Assembly: GCA_008360975.2 (NCBI GenBank)
Contig: CM039182.1
Coordinates: forward strand, 31,049,566 to 31,113,565
Length of the DNA stretch: 64,000 bases
Direction: 5' to 3'
DNA from: Lichenostomus cassidix
Lineage: Eukaryota; Chordata; Aves; Passeriformes; Meliphagidae
Below, piece after piece: positions 14,510-26,500 of the stretch. The stretch's first letter is position 1. Every line of letters begins with the position of its first letter. The position numbers and the translations under genes are program-made. Under the pieces are notes generated by a model. That model made no database searches and was not told the origin of the DNA. It was given only the letters and a program-made list of their open reading frames with translations.

Positions 14510-14770
14510 AGTCTTACCCGAACACCTTTTACGAGTTCCCTCAAAAGTGATGGAATTACAGAGCGGCACTCTGTTCCCGCGCGGAAGCCCCAAATTGCAG
14601 AATGTTCCCATGACAGCACCAAACTGTCCCGCGCATCCCCGGCTGCCCAGCGGCCACACGAGGGCGCTCTGCTGTTGTCAGTGACGCGCTTCCTCCGCCC
14701 TGAGTTCAGGGATGTGCTGCTGCTGCCTGACAGGGAATACTGACGGGTTTTTCCCCTTTTTCATCCCATT
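14510..14770. promoter_or_regulatory. CpG-bearing islet in the desert
   Basis: This ~260-bp stretch contains many CpGs (CCCGCGCGG, CCCGCGCAT, GTGACGCGC and others), while flanking DNA is CpG-poor and AT-rich. It contains a CTCF-like site at 14651-14669. No long open frame or splice pattern is convincing. It could be an insulator, a distal regulatory element, or a small promoter for a non-coding transcript. The composition is seen directly; the role is inferred. Confidence 0.5.
14651..14669 (+). promoter_or_regulatory. CTCF-like binding site
   Basis: The 19-mer CGGCCACACGAGGGCGCTC agrees with the well-known CTCF core consensus at about 17 of 19 positions when degenerate positions are allowed. 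It departs at positions 8 and 9. It keeps the critical CCAC and GGGCGC blocks. The motif points rightward, towards SP4. The match was made by eye; occupancy is unknown. Confidence 0.55.
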
Positions 14771-17700
14771 TCAAAGGCTGTATATTCTACCGCTTCGTAT
14801 AACGAGGTGGTGAAATTATGGAGTCAAAAATCCTTAATGTGTCACTACGCTTGTACAACGACTCGCTCGAGTTTTGTCTCCCTATTGGAATTGCACTACT
14901 CGAGCACTCACAAACCTTTCTGTTGTGTTGAATGTATGGGAAACACCCAAAGCCAGCACGGATGAGATTTGTTTGATGGAAGATTGAGCTCTTGGGCAAC
15001 ATTAAACAGAAGCAGAACTCCCTTTTCTGAGTCACATCAGCAGTAGCAGCAGACCTCCTGTAGTACCTGAGAAAAAGGGACTACACCAAAGGAACCTAGT
15101 GTGGGTGTAAACACACCTCCATGAAATCTGTTTTCCTATCAGACTATGTCTAGAATGCAACATATTATACAGCCAGCAGCTAGCTGTAAGTTGCACTCCT
15201 TGTACCCGCCCCTGAAATATCTATTCTATTAGTCATTTTAAATGTGGTACGTAGCGGCACAAACATATATTGTTTTTCATTATGTATTTTCTATTAGAAT
15301 AAATAGTATTTTCTGCTGTACACAATAACTAAGGAACATTAACAAAAGTTTACAAGTATATTTATAATCCAGACACAGAAGGCTACTTGGGTTTTTTTTT
15401 AGTATCCTAGACCATATATATCTTTAGACCACGCAAGACTAATCTTCTAACTAGATTTCCAATTAAGGTTTCCAAGAAGAAAGCTACCCAGGAAAAGCAC
15501 AGGACAGTCCTTTTTGTGCCCATGCATCACTCCTTTTTAGAAACACAGGGTGCTTTTCCTTGAGAGCTGCATCACAGCAAAGGGAGGGATGCTGATGTTT
15601 TCCACCTTTTCAGACTTGAGACAATCTATCTCCATCAGGAGACCTTTCTCTGTACTTCGTCATTAACAAACCACAAGCAAGCTTGGTCCCTTTATCTGGG
15701 CCTTTTCCAGACCCATACTGGGTATTGGTACATGGTGTCACACAAAAAGATGGATAACATTCACTCTCCAGCTGTGGCTTGTCTACAGCATGTTTTAGAA
15801 ATTAACCATCTTTCCACATTCATATTTTAGATTCCTTTCCTTCACCTTGACCATAGAAAACACAACAACAGGAGGGAAGTTTGATTTCCTTCATTGCAAT
15901 GCTCCTCCCCTGCACAAAGAGGAATTTCCCCTGCTCTACTACCACTGTGTGCTTTTGTATAACTCTGTATTCTTCGATAAAGTCAGCAGGAAAGGGCACA
16001 CTCTCAGCAACAGCCACTGCATTGGTGGCAACTGCTGGAAGTATCCTGAATTATATGGGCCAATCTGTTACTCTTGCAGATAAATCTTTTCTCTTGTTTG
16101 AAAGTAGAAAACACACAGTTGAAAATTGCTCCTGGCTCTAAGTAATGAAAACACAATATATTCTCTTCATGCTCAATCTGTCATAAGGTAAAAGTATATT
16201 AAGTCTCAAGTCAAATGACTTCCCAATTAGCCAGCCAGGTTTGTATCCATGAAAAATGCAAATTACAGATGAGCGATGAGATCTTGTATGTGTTACTATT
16301 TTGCAGTCTCAGACTTTTTAGCTGGAACGGTAGTAATAAATAATGTTTCTGAGTGCTCATGCTGTGAAATTGCTTGCTGTTGTGAATACATCTCTTCACT
16401 ACCTGCAGGTGCAGCAGTGAAAGTACAGGCACTGTTAATCACCCTCAATGCGATGAAAGGGAAAATGGGAAAGATCCTTCCTGGTAATGCCTTTCATGTA
16501 AATCCAGTGAATCTAGATAATATGTTATCTTCCGGAACTCAACAGTGCACCTGGTTCGAGGATGGATTTGTCAGATATTCTTTCCTCTGCCCTAATCCCT
16601 TCACTCTCCTTCTGCCTCTTAGAAAGACCCTTATTTCATACAGGAAAGTGCCCTGACCATTTTCAGAGTGAGCAGGCAAAGATTAACATCTTTGTAGCTA
16701 CCTCTGAAGGGACCAGCCCTGCGAGTTCTGGATAGCCCTTCCGTGCAGGCAGATGGTGTTGGTGATCACTGCATGGTGATCCTTTCCTCGAGGGTGATGA
16801 AATGGCAGCCTTGAAATGTGAAGCAGTTTAGTCTCCCCTTCAGAGTGAGGGTAACATGCAGAAGTTAGAGTCAACATAATTCATGATGCAGGTACTTCTT
16901 GTGTGGCAGATAAAATATTGCAAAATATTTTATGGAGAACAATTTTACACAAAAAATTGCCATCTTTAATCCCTTCTGATGATGATCTCTGTCTGACTCT
17001 CCAGTTAATTTTATGCCATTGTCTAACCCATGCCCTCCTACCTTATGCCTGCTCTTAAAGGTGCCAAAAGGAATGTTGTATTATGTCAGAATAATGAGGG
17101 AAAAGATGTTTGGCAGAGCAAGTCTGACATTTTTGTGAAGGGACAACACAAATTACAAAACATCTGAGAGTGGCAACCTGAACATTTCCCTCTGTATTTT
17201 CCAGTTTTGCAAGGAAAATTTGTGTATGCTTTCCACAACTGAGGAAACTGCCTCAAAAACACAGGACAGCTGGTAAAATGCACAATGAAGTTGAAACAGA
17301 GTTTGTTTCTTCTGGGTTTCATGTGTTCTACTTGGTAGCTGTATTCCATAGTTTCCCTAGCTGTAATACAGGAATGACAATATTATGAGTTTAACACATT
17401 GGTCTGATGAGTTTTATTTCACTCAGCCTTGCAAAGTGCTTTGAGAACCTAGTTAATGTCAGCAAAATACAAGAGAAATTTTTTGTCCTCTCTCTCTTTC
17501 TTTTTTTATTGTGCCTGGAAATCATAATGTTATAAAAAATTACATTCATGTTTCCTTTGAAAATAAAGAAAGGGAAGGAATATTTTGCAATCAGGATCAT
17601 TTCCATTTGCGAAATTCACCAGCAATCAATCCTCACACACAGAAAAAAAATCATGTGACAAATCTATGACAGGTACACAAAGAAAAATAATTTAATTTAT

Positions 17701-19810
17701 TTTGTTCACTGTTATTGTTCTTCATTTGAAACACTTCTGTCAGAGGTATGTGATAACATCTCATGTCTATGTATATTGTGATAAAAGAAAAACCAGACTA
17801 GAATATCTACATTTCTATTACCTCCATATCTGTTTTTTTCAGCTTTTCCATTAAAAAGATCAGGTCTGGCTTAGCTGAAGGATTAGGTAACTTCATCAAA
17901 GCACTTGTTGCTGCAGTAGCAGATGTTCTGCTGTGCACTTCCTGCTCTTTTCTTTCTCAGTCAATACTATCTTACTTTCCAAGTAGAACCAAGATAGTGC
18001 TGCCCAGCTTATGTGATAGACCTGTACTTGAGGTGCTCTGTTTTGACAAAACTAGAGAACTGAAATATTAACATCACTTTTGGACATTCATAAATATCTA
18101 GAGAATTCCTAAAATTTTGAAATGCACTGAACATTGGAAGTATATTAAAAGAAAGTAGGACTGATAAGAAATACTTGTGAAGAAACATGGAGCTGCTAAC
18201 AGGTTGCTGTTATCTTCAAAAGCAGAAATGTTAAATCTCACAAAATCTAACTAAATTCAGTTAATGATAGTTCTGTTTCAAAGAAATCCAAGCTTGCTGA
18301 ATTAGGAAATATGAGATCAAAGCACCCAAGCAGCTTGGGGTCTGCCCTACTGTGGCTTTTAGAGGAGGGTTTTCATGGCCTGGAAAATGTCTTCTGCTGC
18401 TATTTTAGTCAGCTCACATCTATATTGCTGTATTAAGACTACACTTCATGAAAAACAGTTTCTTGACAACATTCCGCTTACTTTCAGAGGTGTTTTTTCA
18501 GACCTGGAGGTACGTGGCTAGTAACATGCATTAAAACACTGTTACTGTGGAAAGCAAACTTAGAAAGATGTTAAAAGCTATTTTCTTTTAGAGGCATTTC
18601 TTTGGCTAGTTTTAAAACCATCTGAGGAAAGTAAGAGGTTTTAGTGATTTCTTTCATCAAAAATGTTTCACCACCTACAGAAGTTCTTTGAGAGCAAGAG
18701 GAACAGGATAGGAAATCTGCAGATATTATCAAAATTCTGTTCTAAAGATGTGAAGAAATGAAAGTGAAACAGTGATTTCTTCTGTCAGGTGACTTTTTTT
18801 AACATTAATTACAAGTTTCACCCCCATGAAGAACTTCAGGAAGTTTAGCTCATTACCTACATTTCAAAGGTAGTAAAAGTCTTAGGAAGACATGTAAAAG
18901 ACAGGGTTCTGCCAGTTTTATAAGGAAGATGTGGAGGCTGAAAAGATGTGTGTTGCAGATGTGTCTGTGCTCCCTTTGATACATAAATCAAAGATAAGTC
19001 TTTTATTCAGATCTTTCAGAATTTCTCTTCTTTGCCTGCAGGTAAGGAAATATCGGTGGAAGAGAGAGCAGGTTAAGGAGGAATACAAGTAAAAGCTGGT
19101 AATGATCAGCCAAACTCCCTCTTTTCTCATAGGCTGTGTATAGGGAACTTGGTGTATGATGCAGGAAAAGCAAAGCCCTACAAATGGTTCTCTTCAGTGA
19201 AAGGAGGACAGCCTTACCCTTCCATCCCCACGTGTGCAGCTCTATGAACTGAGACAGATGGTGGGAAACAGCTGATGGTAGGGTTTATACTTCTTCAGAT
19301 GGCTACTTTCTGGATCTCACCTAGTGCCTCACTACCACTGCTGAGAAAATAAGTCTCAGTCAACATTTGAATCAATTTTACTTTTTAAAATTACTTTAAT
19401 TCGTCTTTCTTAAGACCTGTCTGCATGGCAAGCTTAAGAAGAAACACACAGGGATTTGTTTTTCAACTGGAAGATATAGTCTGCTTATAACAACTCTCAT
19501 TTGCCTTTGATATTATTTTTTTCAGAGCATTAGAAATATATTTCTTGGAACTAGGTCATGCTGAACTTTAAAATATCAGTGAGGCCATATCAAAATTTTA
19601 TCAAATGCAAGACACAAACCCTCACTGATCACTCTCTAAACTGACCAATAATCAGATGACTGTGGTGAGGTAGTGTCAAATCAAAATGAATGTGATCTGT
19701 TGCTCAGCCCCACACAAGGCTACGATTGTAGGATGTTACATTTAGACTCTGCATTCTGTGAATCAAGTCCCATAATCAGTCTCATTGTTTAAAGGTAATC
19801 TGAAGGTTGT
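14771..19810. other. Intergenic desert, no gene recognised
   Basis: Mostly AT-rich DNA with no recognised repeat. The part at about 15,820-16,800 is richer in GC and has overlapping open frames on both strands, the longest 126 codons at 16,276-16,656. None shows a domain or homology I recognise. The remainder shows nothing I can name. Confidence 0.55.
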
Positions 19811-19860
19811 GAGGGGCAGTTGGACTAGATGATCACAGCAGGTTCCTCCCAATTAATCTA
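19811..19860 (+). mobile_element. CR1 LINE 3'-end fragment
   Basis: The segment GAGGGGCAGTTGGACTAGAT followed by GATC and a 'ggttcctcccaa' block is the standard CR1 3' terminus. It runs directly into the ATTCT microsatellite at 19,858, which grew from the CR1 tail. Only ~50 bp of the element is recognisable. Confidence 0.85.
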
Positions 19861-19893
19861 TTCTATTCTATTCTATTCTATTCTATTCTATTT
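19858..19893 (+). repeat. (CTATT)n microsatellite on a CR1 tail
   Basis: About seven uninterrupted pentanucleotide units. CR1 elements normally end in a few copies of an ATTCTATG-like octamer. Here the tail is a pure pentamer array, the same unit (opposite strand) as the array at 36,811-36,860. Confidence 0.95.
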
Positions 19894-20806
19894 TCTCAGT
19901 AGATTACCCAGAACATACACCACACCACATATTCCTCTCTATCTTTAGATCATTCATTTCTAAGATGGTGAGCTTCTTCAGAATCACTGTTAACTTTTCA
20001 AATACATAAAACCATGAAAAAAGGTTTACATTTCCAAAAACTGATGAAGCAAATTCAGGTGTACAGTGTAACCTTTTACAGGTGTATTTTCATACATTTT
20101 AATATTGCTCTCATGTGCTAAATAACTAAATGAACTGCAGTTCTTAGTAAGGAAATTTCAACATTTCTGGCAACATTTTCCACATGATTTAAAACACATG
20201 TTCAGTACCTTGTATGAAAGGTTAAGCATGATCCTTTCTTATGTCTTCTAAGTTCTTGCTTTCTGGAGAGAAATGGATTCAAAATATCCGGAGGTGAGAA
20301 ATATGCAGGAAGCAAAACATGTGAAGTGATCCTGATGAAACCTGACACAGAGCAAAATTTGCCATCCAAATGCTGAAAAAAAAAGGATACATCCTTTCAC
20401 ATCCTGAAAACTGAAACATCAACTCCTTAACCACTTATTGGAAATACAAATAAAGAGATCTGAGTCTTTAACTGTCTAGCATCAACCTCTTCAGTTCATA
20501 CTTTTCTCCCTTTAAGTTTAGCCCACACATATCAGCCTCAACAAACTGATTCATGTAAAATTCACTTACACCACCAGCATTGCTCATGATATTTGCTGTT
20601 AAGAGCATGAAAAACTCCTGCTTTAAATACCTGCTCTCCTTCTATGACAAGGGGATCTACTTAGTGGATGAGGGGAAGGTTTCAGATGTGCCTGCCTGGA
20701 CTTGGGTAACACCCTTGCCACTATTTCCCACATTATTCTCCTGGAGAAACTATGGCTCATGGCTTGAACAGGTAAAAATAACATGCTTTATGGATTAAAA
20801 AAAATG

Positions 20807-20860
20807 GCTGGATGTAACTCCAGCCACCACAGCGTAGTAGTGGCTGCAATTACATCCAGC
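20807..20860. repeat. Imperfect inverted repeat at a CR1 boundary
   Basis: The arms 20,808-20,827 and 20,840-20,859 are reverse complements at 18 of 20 positions, with one more pair outside and a 12-nt spacer. The right arm abuts the point where CR1 similarity begins. It may be a template-switch scar of the CR1 insertion or an older element's terminal structure. Confidence 0.75.
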
Positions 20861-21826
20861 TCGTGGCTTGCCTCAAGCAATGTTCACCAGGGCTCAGTAT
20901 TGGGACCAGTCCTGTTTAACATTTTTATCCATGATGTGGATGAGGGGAACGACTTCCCCCCTCTCAGTTTGCAAACAGCACTGAGTTGCAAACAGTTGGG
21001 CAGGAGTGTTGATCTGCTGGAGGGAAGGAAGGGCCTACAAGGGATCTGGGGAGGCTGGATTGATGGGATGAGGTCATTTGTATGAGGTTCAAGAAGGCCA
21101 AGTGATGGGTCACAATAACCCTACAGGCTGGGGCAGAGTGACTGGAAAGCTGCCTGGCAGGAAAGGACCTGGGGGTGCTGGTTGACAGCAGCTGAACAAG
21201 AGCCAGGAGTGTGCCCAGGTGGCCAAAAAGGCCAATGGCAGCCTGACCTGTATCAGCAACAGTGTGGCCAGCAGGACTAGGGCAGGGATTGTCCCTCTGT
21301 ACTCACCACTGGTGAGGCCACACCTCGAATCCTGTGTCCAGTTTGGTGCCCCTCAGTTCAGGAAAGACACTGAGGTGCTGGAGTGTCCAGAGAAGGGCAG
21401 TGGAGCTGGAGAAGAGTCTGGAGCACACTGGGAGCAACTTACGGGGAGCAGCTGAGGGAGCTGGGGCTGTTTAACCTGGAGAAAAGGAGGCTCAGGGGTG
21501 ACCTTCTTGCTCTCTGCCTGAAAGGAGGTTGTAGCCAAGTGGGTGTTGGTCTCTTCTCCCAAGTAACAAGCAACAGGACAAGAGGAAATGGCCTCAAGTT
21601 ATGTCAGGGAAGTTTTTGATTGGATATTAGGAAAAACTTCTTCACATAGAGGGTTGCTAAGCACTGGAACAGGCTGTCCAGGGAAGTGGTGGGACCATCA
21701 TCCCCAGAGGTATTTAATGACAATTAGGCTCATGGTTTAGTGGTGGACATGTCAGTGCTGGGTTAACAGTTGGACTCCATGGTGTTAGAGGTCTTTTTTA
21801 ACCTTAACAATTCTATGATTCTGTGA
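20860..21826 (+). mobile_element. CR1 LINE, 5'-truncated, with reverse transcriptase remnant
   Basis: The longest young-type CR1 here, ~970 bp. It starts inside ORF2: the frame at 20,783-21,085 includes a reverse-transcriptase block resembling QGSVLGPVLFNIFIHDVDEG, the motif just before the family's catalytic DD block. It then follows the CR1 3' ORF2 and UTR sequence ('gaggctcaggggtgacctt', 'caacaggacaagaggaaatgg', 'ggaacaggctgtccagggaa'). It ends in TTCTATGATTCTGTGA. The reading frame is broken several times, and the FADD-type active site region is not intact, so the copy is dead. Confidence 0.95.
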
Positions 21827-24255
21827 AAAGTCAGCAAGATTTCAACTTTTTCCCCTTTCCCTTACTGAATGTTTTTTTGGTAGACAGTGATATCAGATCC
21901 TGTATGCACATGAATATTTATTTAAATTGTCATATATCTAACATGGTAATTCTTAATCCTAATTTTAATATTTTTATCTCTTTACACAGGAGAGGGTGAC
22001 ATAAATTTAATATTGCTTGAACAAACTATGCTTGAATGAAAATTAGGTTTCCTTTCAAAACAGAACCTGAGATAGTTAAGTGAAGGTATGCATATGCAAG
22101 AGGACAGGAGAAAACATTCAGTACAAGATAGCATATTGTTCTCTGATTTATCAAATCAAGCATCATGTAACTGAGAAGTCCCTTTTTCAGTGCGTCCTTC
22201 AGGATCTCAATATTAGGACTTTTTTTTTTAACTTTCTGTCGGTAGAAAAAGGACAATGACATTATTACTGCTTGTTTTGTCAGATTTTCAGCTTTGCACA
22301 AACTAGTCATCAAATCAACCCAGTATAATATTCCCACTGTTTCCCTGGGAGACAGGCTGTGGCTGTCTGAAGCCAGCTTGGTGTCTCAGCAAAGGTGCAA
22401 GGTCCATGTGCTCACCCAGAGCTGTTACCAATCCTGCTCTACAGATGATTTAGAAATTTTGGCACCAAATGCACACTGCTGTCAGCTACTCAATGAGAGT
22501 AGAACAGGACTCCAGCCAAATTTCAGGCACAATGTTTCCTGAGCTTGGCCATGCCACAGCCAGCACACCACTCCCATGCTCAGCCCCAGCACGGCACACT
22601 GGAGCCTGGCAGCTCTGCTGGGCCAGAGGCTGAGCCCCTGCAGCTGCACCCAACACCAGAGACAGCCCAAACACCTCAACAGGGGGTGAATCACGTTCAC
22701 TGAACTCAATGCTGTGAGCACAAGCACAAGCCACTGCTATCCCCTAATAAAAGTGGCACCAGAACAAACAGGCACCGAGCAGCAGCCGTGTGAGGGCTGG
22801 GCAGCTGCATGGCTTTTGTCTGACCATTGGTCCTGCTGGATCGGAGCTGCCATGAGCACCCTCATCACCACTACCTGGAATAGCCTAACCTCCATGGATC
22901 TCCTAGAGATTGCAAATCTTTGAGGTTTCATTTAGAATACGTCTAGAGACAGAACCAAAAAAGTCATCCTAATTTTCCATTCAAGCAACTGCATAAGTTC
23001 TTATTTTTTATATTTTTTACATCATCGCTTGTTATGAATGGTTGTTTAGCAAAAGGTTACTCCACCTTTTTAGGCTTCTATGCCTTTCTCCTCGTTCTGA
23101 CTACTGTGTGCATCATGTTTTTATCATTAAGATGCAGAAGAAAAAGCCCCTGTGAGGGGCTGTTGTCATATAATTCTGGGCCCTGCTGTCAACTATGGGA
23201 TCAGTGACCTGAGAGACAAACAGAGCTGTCACATACATAGCTACACTTCCTCATTAGTAAAGATTTTCCAGGAGCACAAATGTACATTGTCTTTAAGCTA
23301 CTTCTGCAATACTATCTCAAAGTGACTTACAGCCTGATTTTCCAGCAAATCTGAGAGGGATCCCAAAGATCAGTTTCAGACCAGGAATAGACTAAATATA
23401 AAGAATTCCAGGGCACCCAAATGAGATTTTACAGTTTTAAAAACTCCCATAGCTTTACTTCTAGAGCCAAAGATTTGAATTGCAATCTGTACAAGACATA
23501 AAATACTTAATACATGCTCTGTTCATTTTTTTTTAAATTTTTTTTTTAAGGCAGCTCATAAATTTATTGCAGTTGTATGGCATACCATTCAGATTGATTT
23601 ATGGGACACAGCTCAGATTTCTTATAGCTGAATTACCAAGTACAAACCAGGTACACCATCCCATTAAAAATGAATTTACTATGGGAACTGAACATTGAAA
23701 CTTAAATAATGGCTTGATTTTCAAGCTGAAACTGAAATATTTGCTTTTCTGCCAGCTAATCCAAAACAGTCTGTGAATAATTGCATTACTTTTGCTTTCA
23801 AACTGTTGTTTATTTTCACTGAAGGTCATAGTCTTTGGGGAAAAATTTCAGAATAATTAGCATTACTTTACATACTCTGACCTGTAGTGTCACCGCTGTC
23901 ACACCTTTGCACTGAAGGGTATGTTTATCCTGGCAAAAGAACTTAGTTATGCTGTAGGGGTTTTTTTACAGATATGTTTATTTTATTTTAAGGGAAATTT
24001 TACTTATGTATACATACACATGAATAGCTGCAATTCCTATGAACTGCAAAGTCATGAATGAATTCTAGATCAACAAAATCTACAAGAAAAAGAGTTCTTA
24101 ATCTTAGAAAGTGTATCATTGCAAGTTATGTTTAACTCACATTTTTAGGAAGTAATATCTAAGCTAATGTCCTAAAGAACAAGGGAAAAGAAAACAACTG
24201 TGCGGTTCTTCTTTTCATATTCTTTCTTCCACCAGTCTGATCACAACAGAATGTG

Positions 24256-24263
24256 TGACGTCA
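24256..24263. promoter_or_regulatory. Perfect CRE palindrome (TGACGTCA)
   Basis: The full 8-bp CREB/ATF consensus TGACGTCA, in the context GTGTGACGTCATAG. It contains a CpG that survived in CpG-poor DNA. A site this short occurs by chance about once per 65 kb, so function is only a suggestion. Confidence 0.35.
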
Positions 24264-24472
24264 TAGGAATGGTCCAGTGTAGATATTTCTCAATGTTTCC
24301 ATTCTGCAGTCAATAAGGACAACAGTGAAAATACAGGGTCCCAGACTGAGCTGCAGACACAGTCCTCATTTACATTTCTAAAATCTTCTGAATGTTAATT
24401 TTATGATGTTCTTAGGATTGAAGAGTCGCTTTGAAAAGTAGTTCTCTATAGAATCTTTCATCAGATGACATG

Positions 24473-24557
24473 GAAACCTTGCCTAACATATCAGAAATTA
24501 TGAAATAAGGAGAAACTTGCCTAACATACCAGAAATGATGAAATACGGGGAAACTTG
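24473..24557 (+). repeat. Tandem duplication, ~39-bp unit, 2.2 copies
   Basis: Copy 1 (24,473-24,511) and copy 2 (24,512-24,549) share the order GAAAC-TTGCCTAACATA-CAGAAAT-ATGAAATA with a few substitutions. A partial third copy GAAACTTG follows at 24,550-24,557. A local duplication, diverged by several changes, so not recent. Confidence 0.9.
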
Positions 24558-25863
24558 TGCTTGTCTGTCACAGAAGTACTGGTTTGAACCCACATTTTCC
24601 TTATCTGGCATGCATTCATGCAAGACTTAAGTCAACTATCTGGTTCAAGAGTATGCTTTGTGCTGGGAGTAATCAGCATGTTATATGCAGAAAGAACATT
24701 TTGTTGTGTTTTGCCTCGTTTGTAAGAATCATACTGAAAAATGCAGAATCAGCATTACTTGATCAAGATATGACTCCCTCATCCAGGTTTTCCCCACTGC
24801 TGGTGTGGAGTGGTTCCATTCAGCTGTGCATTTGGAAAGCATTCTGGATTAACTGTTGTCTATGGCAAATGCTCTGCAGTGCCATTGCCAGACACTGCAT
24901 TGCCAGAAAGGAATTCACTCCAAACTTCCTAATGCAGGGCATGGAATATAATTTGTGTTAGGCAACCTGCATATTGTGTTGAAAGGACACCATGAGAACA
25001 AGGGCCAAAAGCTGAGAGATTTTTGCAATAAAAGGCTAGGACCAAGGGAGCTACTAGAAAATGAATTGCATAAAGAAGCACATCTGTATTTATCTAAAAG
25101 TGCTACAGTGTACAAAAGAACATTTATAAAATGTGCAAGTGTGATGTGCATGCAGAGTACTGAGTGCTTCTAACACATTGATTTATTATATCATTTGATG
25201 ATAGTTTCCCAGTAATGGATCCTAACTGTTAACGATGATTTCAGAATGCAATTGGAATGAAAACAGGACTCCTTCTCTTTATTCTCTTATGTGTTACATG
25301 TGTTAGAAGTGATCACTTGTGTTGTAGTATATTATGACAGGCCAGTGGCACAGCATGGGCTGCACAGACCAAAGTTATTTCATACTATCCAGCTTTCCAG
25401 TTGTGTTCACAACTCTTGCATTTATATGCACATATTCTTTTTTGAGGTACTAATTGCTTGATTTTTATTTCCTCAGCAAATAATTCCATGAATTAAAACA
25501 AAAAAAAAATCTTTATACAACACATTTATAATTTATGACAGTTTAGGTAAACTTTAAAAATATTACCTCACATTTTCTCTAGTTAAAAACCACTTCACAC
25601 AGACAGAAGTTGCAAATGACTCTTTTGTAATGCTTAACAACAGGCATCTGAATCATCTACTTGGTAAACGTGGTGCAGTTCTTGGGAAATTTGGGGCTCT
25701 CAGACTCAGGTGTACTGAAGAGACTGTCAGTCGTTAGCCTCAAGCAAGTGATGTCAGATAATCAGTGACAGGTCAGGAACCAACTGCTGTGCAAACAGAG
25801 GGTTAGTTCATACTCCATTTTCTCAACTTCTATCTCCAAGACTTGCACAAATGCCGAGGAGGA

Positions 25864-26500
25864 AATCATAGAGTCACAGACTCATTAGAGTCAGAAAAGA
25901 CCTTTAAAATCATTAAGTCCAGCCATTAACCCAGCACTGCCAAGCCTGACACTAAATTATGCCCCTAAGCACCTCATATACACATTTTTAAAATACCTTC
26001 AGAGACCGTCACTTCACCACTTCTCTGGGAAGCCTCTTCCAGTGTTTGACAACCCCTTCAGTGAAGAAATTTTTTCGAATATCCAGTCTAAACCTCTCCT
26101 GGTGCAACTCCACTCATCTGGTCTCTTGTTAGATGGGAGAAGACAACAACCCCCACCTGCTTACAGCCTCCTCTCACAAAGTTATAGAGAGTGATAACAT
26201 TTCCCCTGAATGTCCTTTACTCCAGGCTAAACACTTCCAGTTCCCCCTGCTGCTCCTCATAGGACTTTTGCTCCACACCCTACCCCAGCTCTGTGTGCCC
26301 TTCTCTGGACACAGTCCAGTACCTCAGTGTCTTTTTTGAAGTGAGGGGCCCAAAACTGAACACAGAACTCAAAGTGTGGCCTCACCAGTGCCCAGTACAG
26401 GAGGACAATCACTGTCCTGATCTTCCTGACCACACTATTGCTGATACAGGCCAGGCTGCCTTCTTGGCCACATGGACACACTGGGAATTCATATTCCTCA
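25864..26500 (-). mobile_element. CR1 LINE, 5'-truncated
   Basis: Read on the minus strand, this ends at 25,864 with the CR1 terminus (GAGTCTGTGACTCTATGATT) and begins near 26,500 in the ORF2 C-terminal part. The minus frame 26,257-26,514 contains a block like [20 protein letters not shown], typical of the CR1 ORF2 C-terminus. About 640 bp long, with frame breaks. Right boundary approximate. Confidence 0.93.

Larger units (their letters stand above)
21827..25863. other. Intergenic desert with a short tandem repeat and a CRE
   Basis: No gene recognised. A GC-richer patch at about 22,330-22,900 has overlapping short frames on both strands but no domain. A 39-bp tandem duplication lies at 24,473-24,557. 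A perfect cAMP-response-type palindrome lies at 24,256-24,263. Confidence 0.6.

Noticed and set aside
20783..21085. Open frame with reverse-transcriptase motif as a gene
   Set aside because: It is part of a truncated, frame-broken CR1 LINE and not a host gene.
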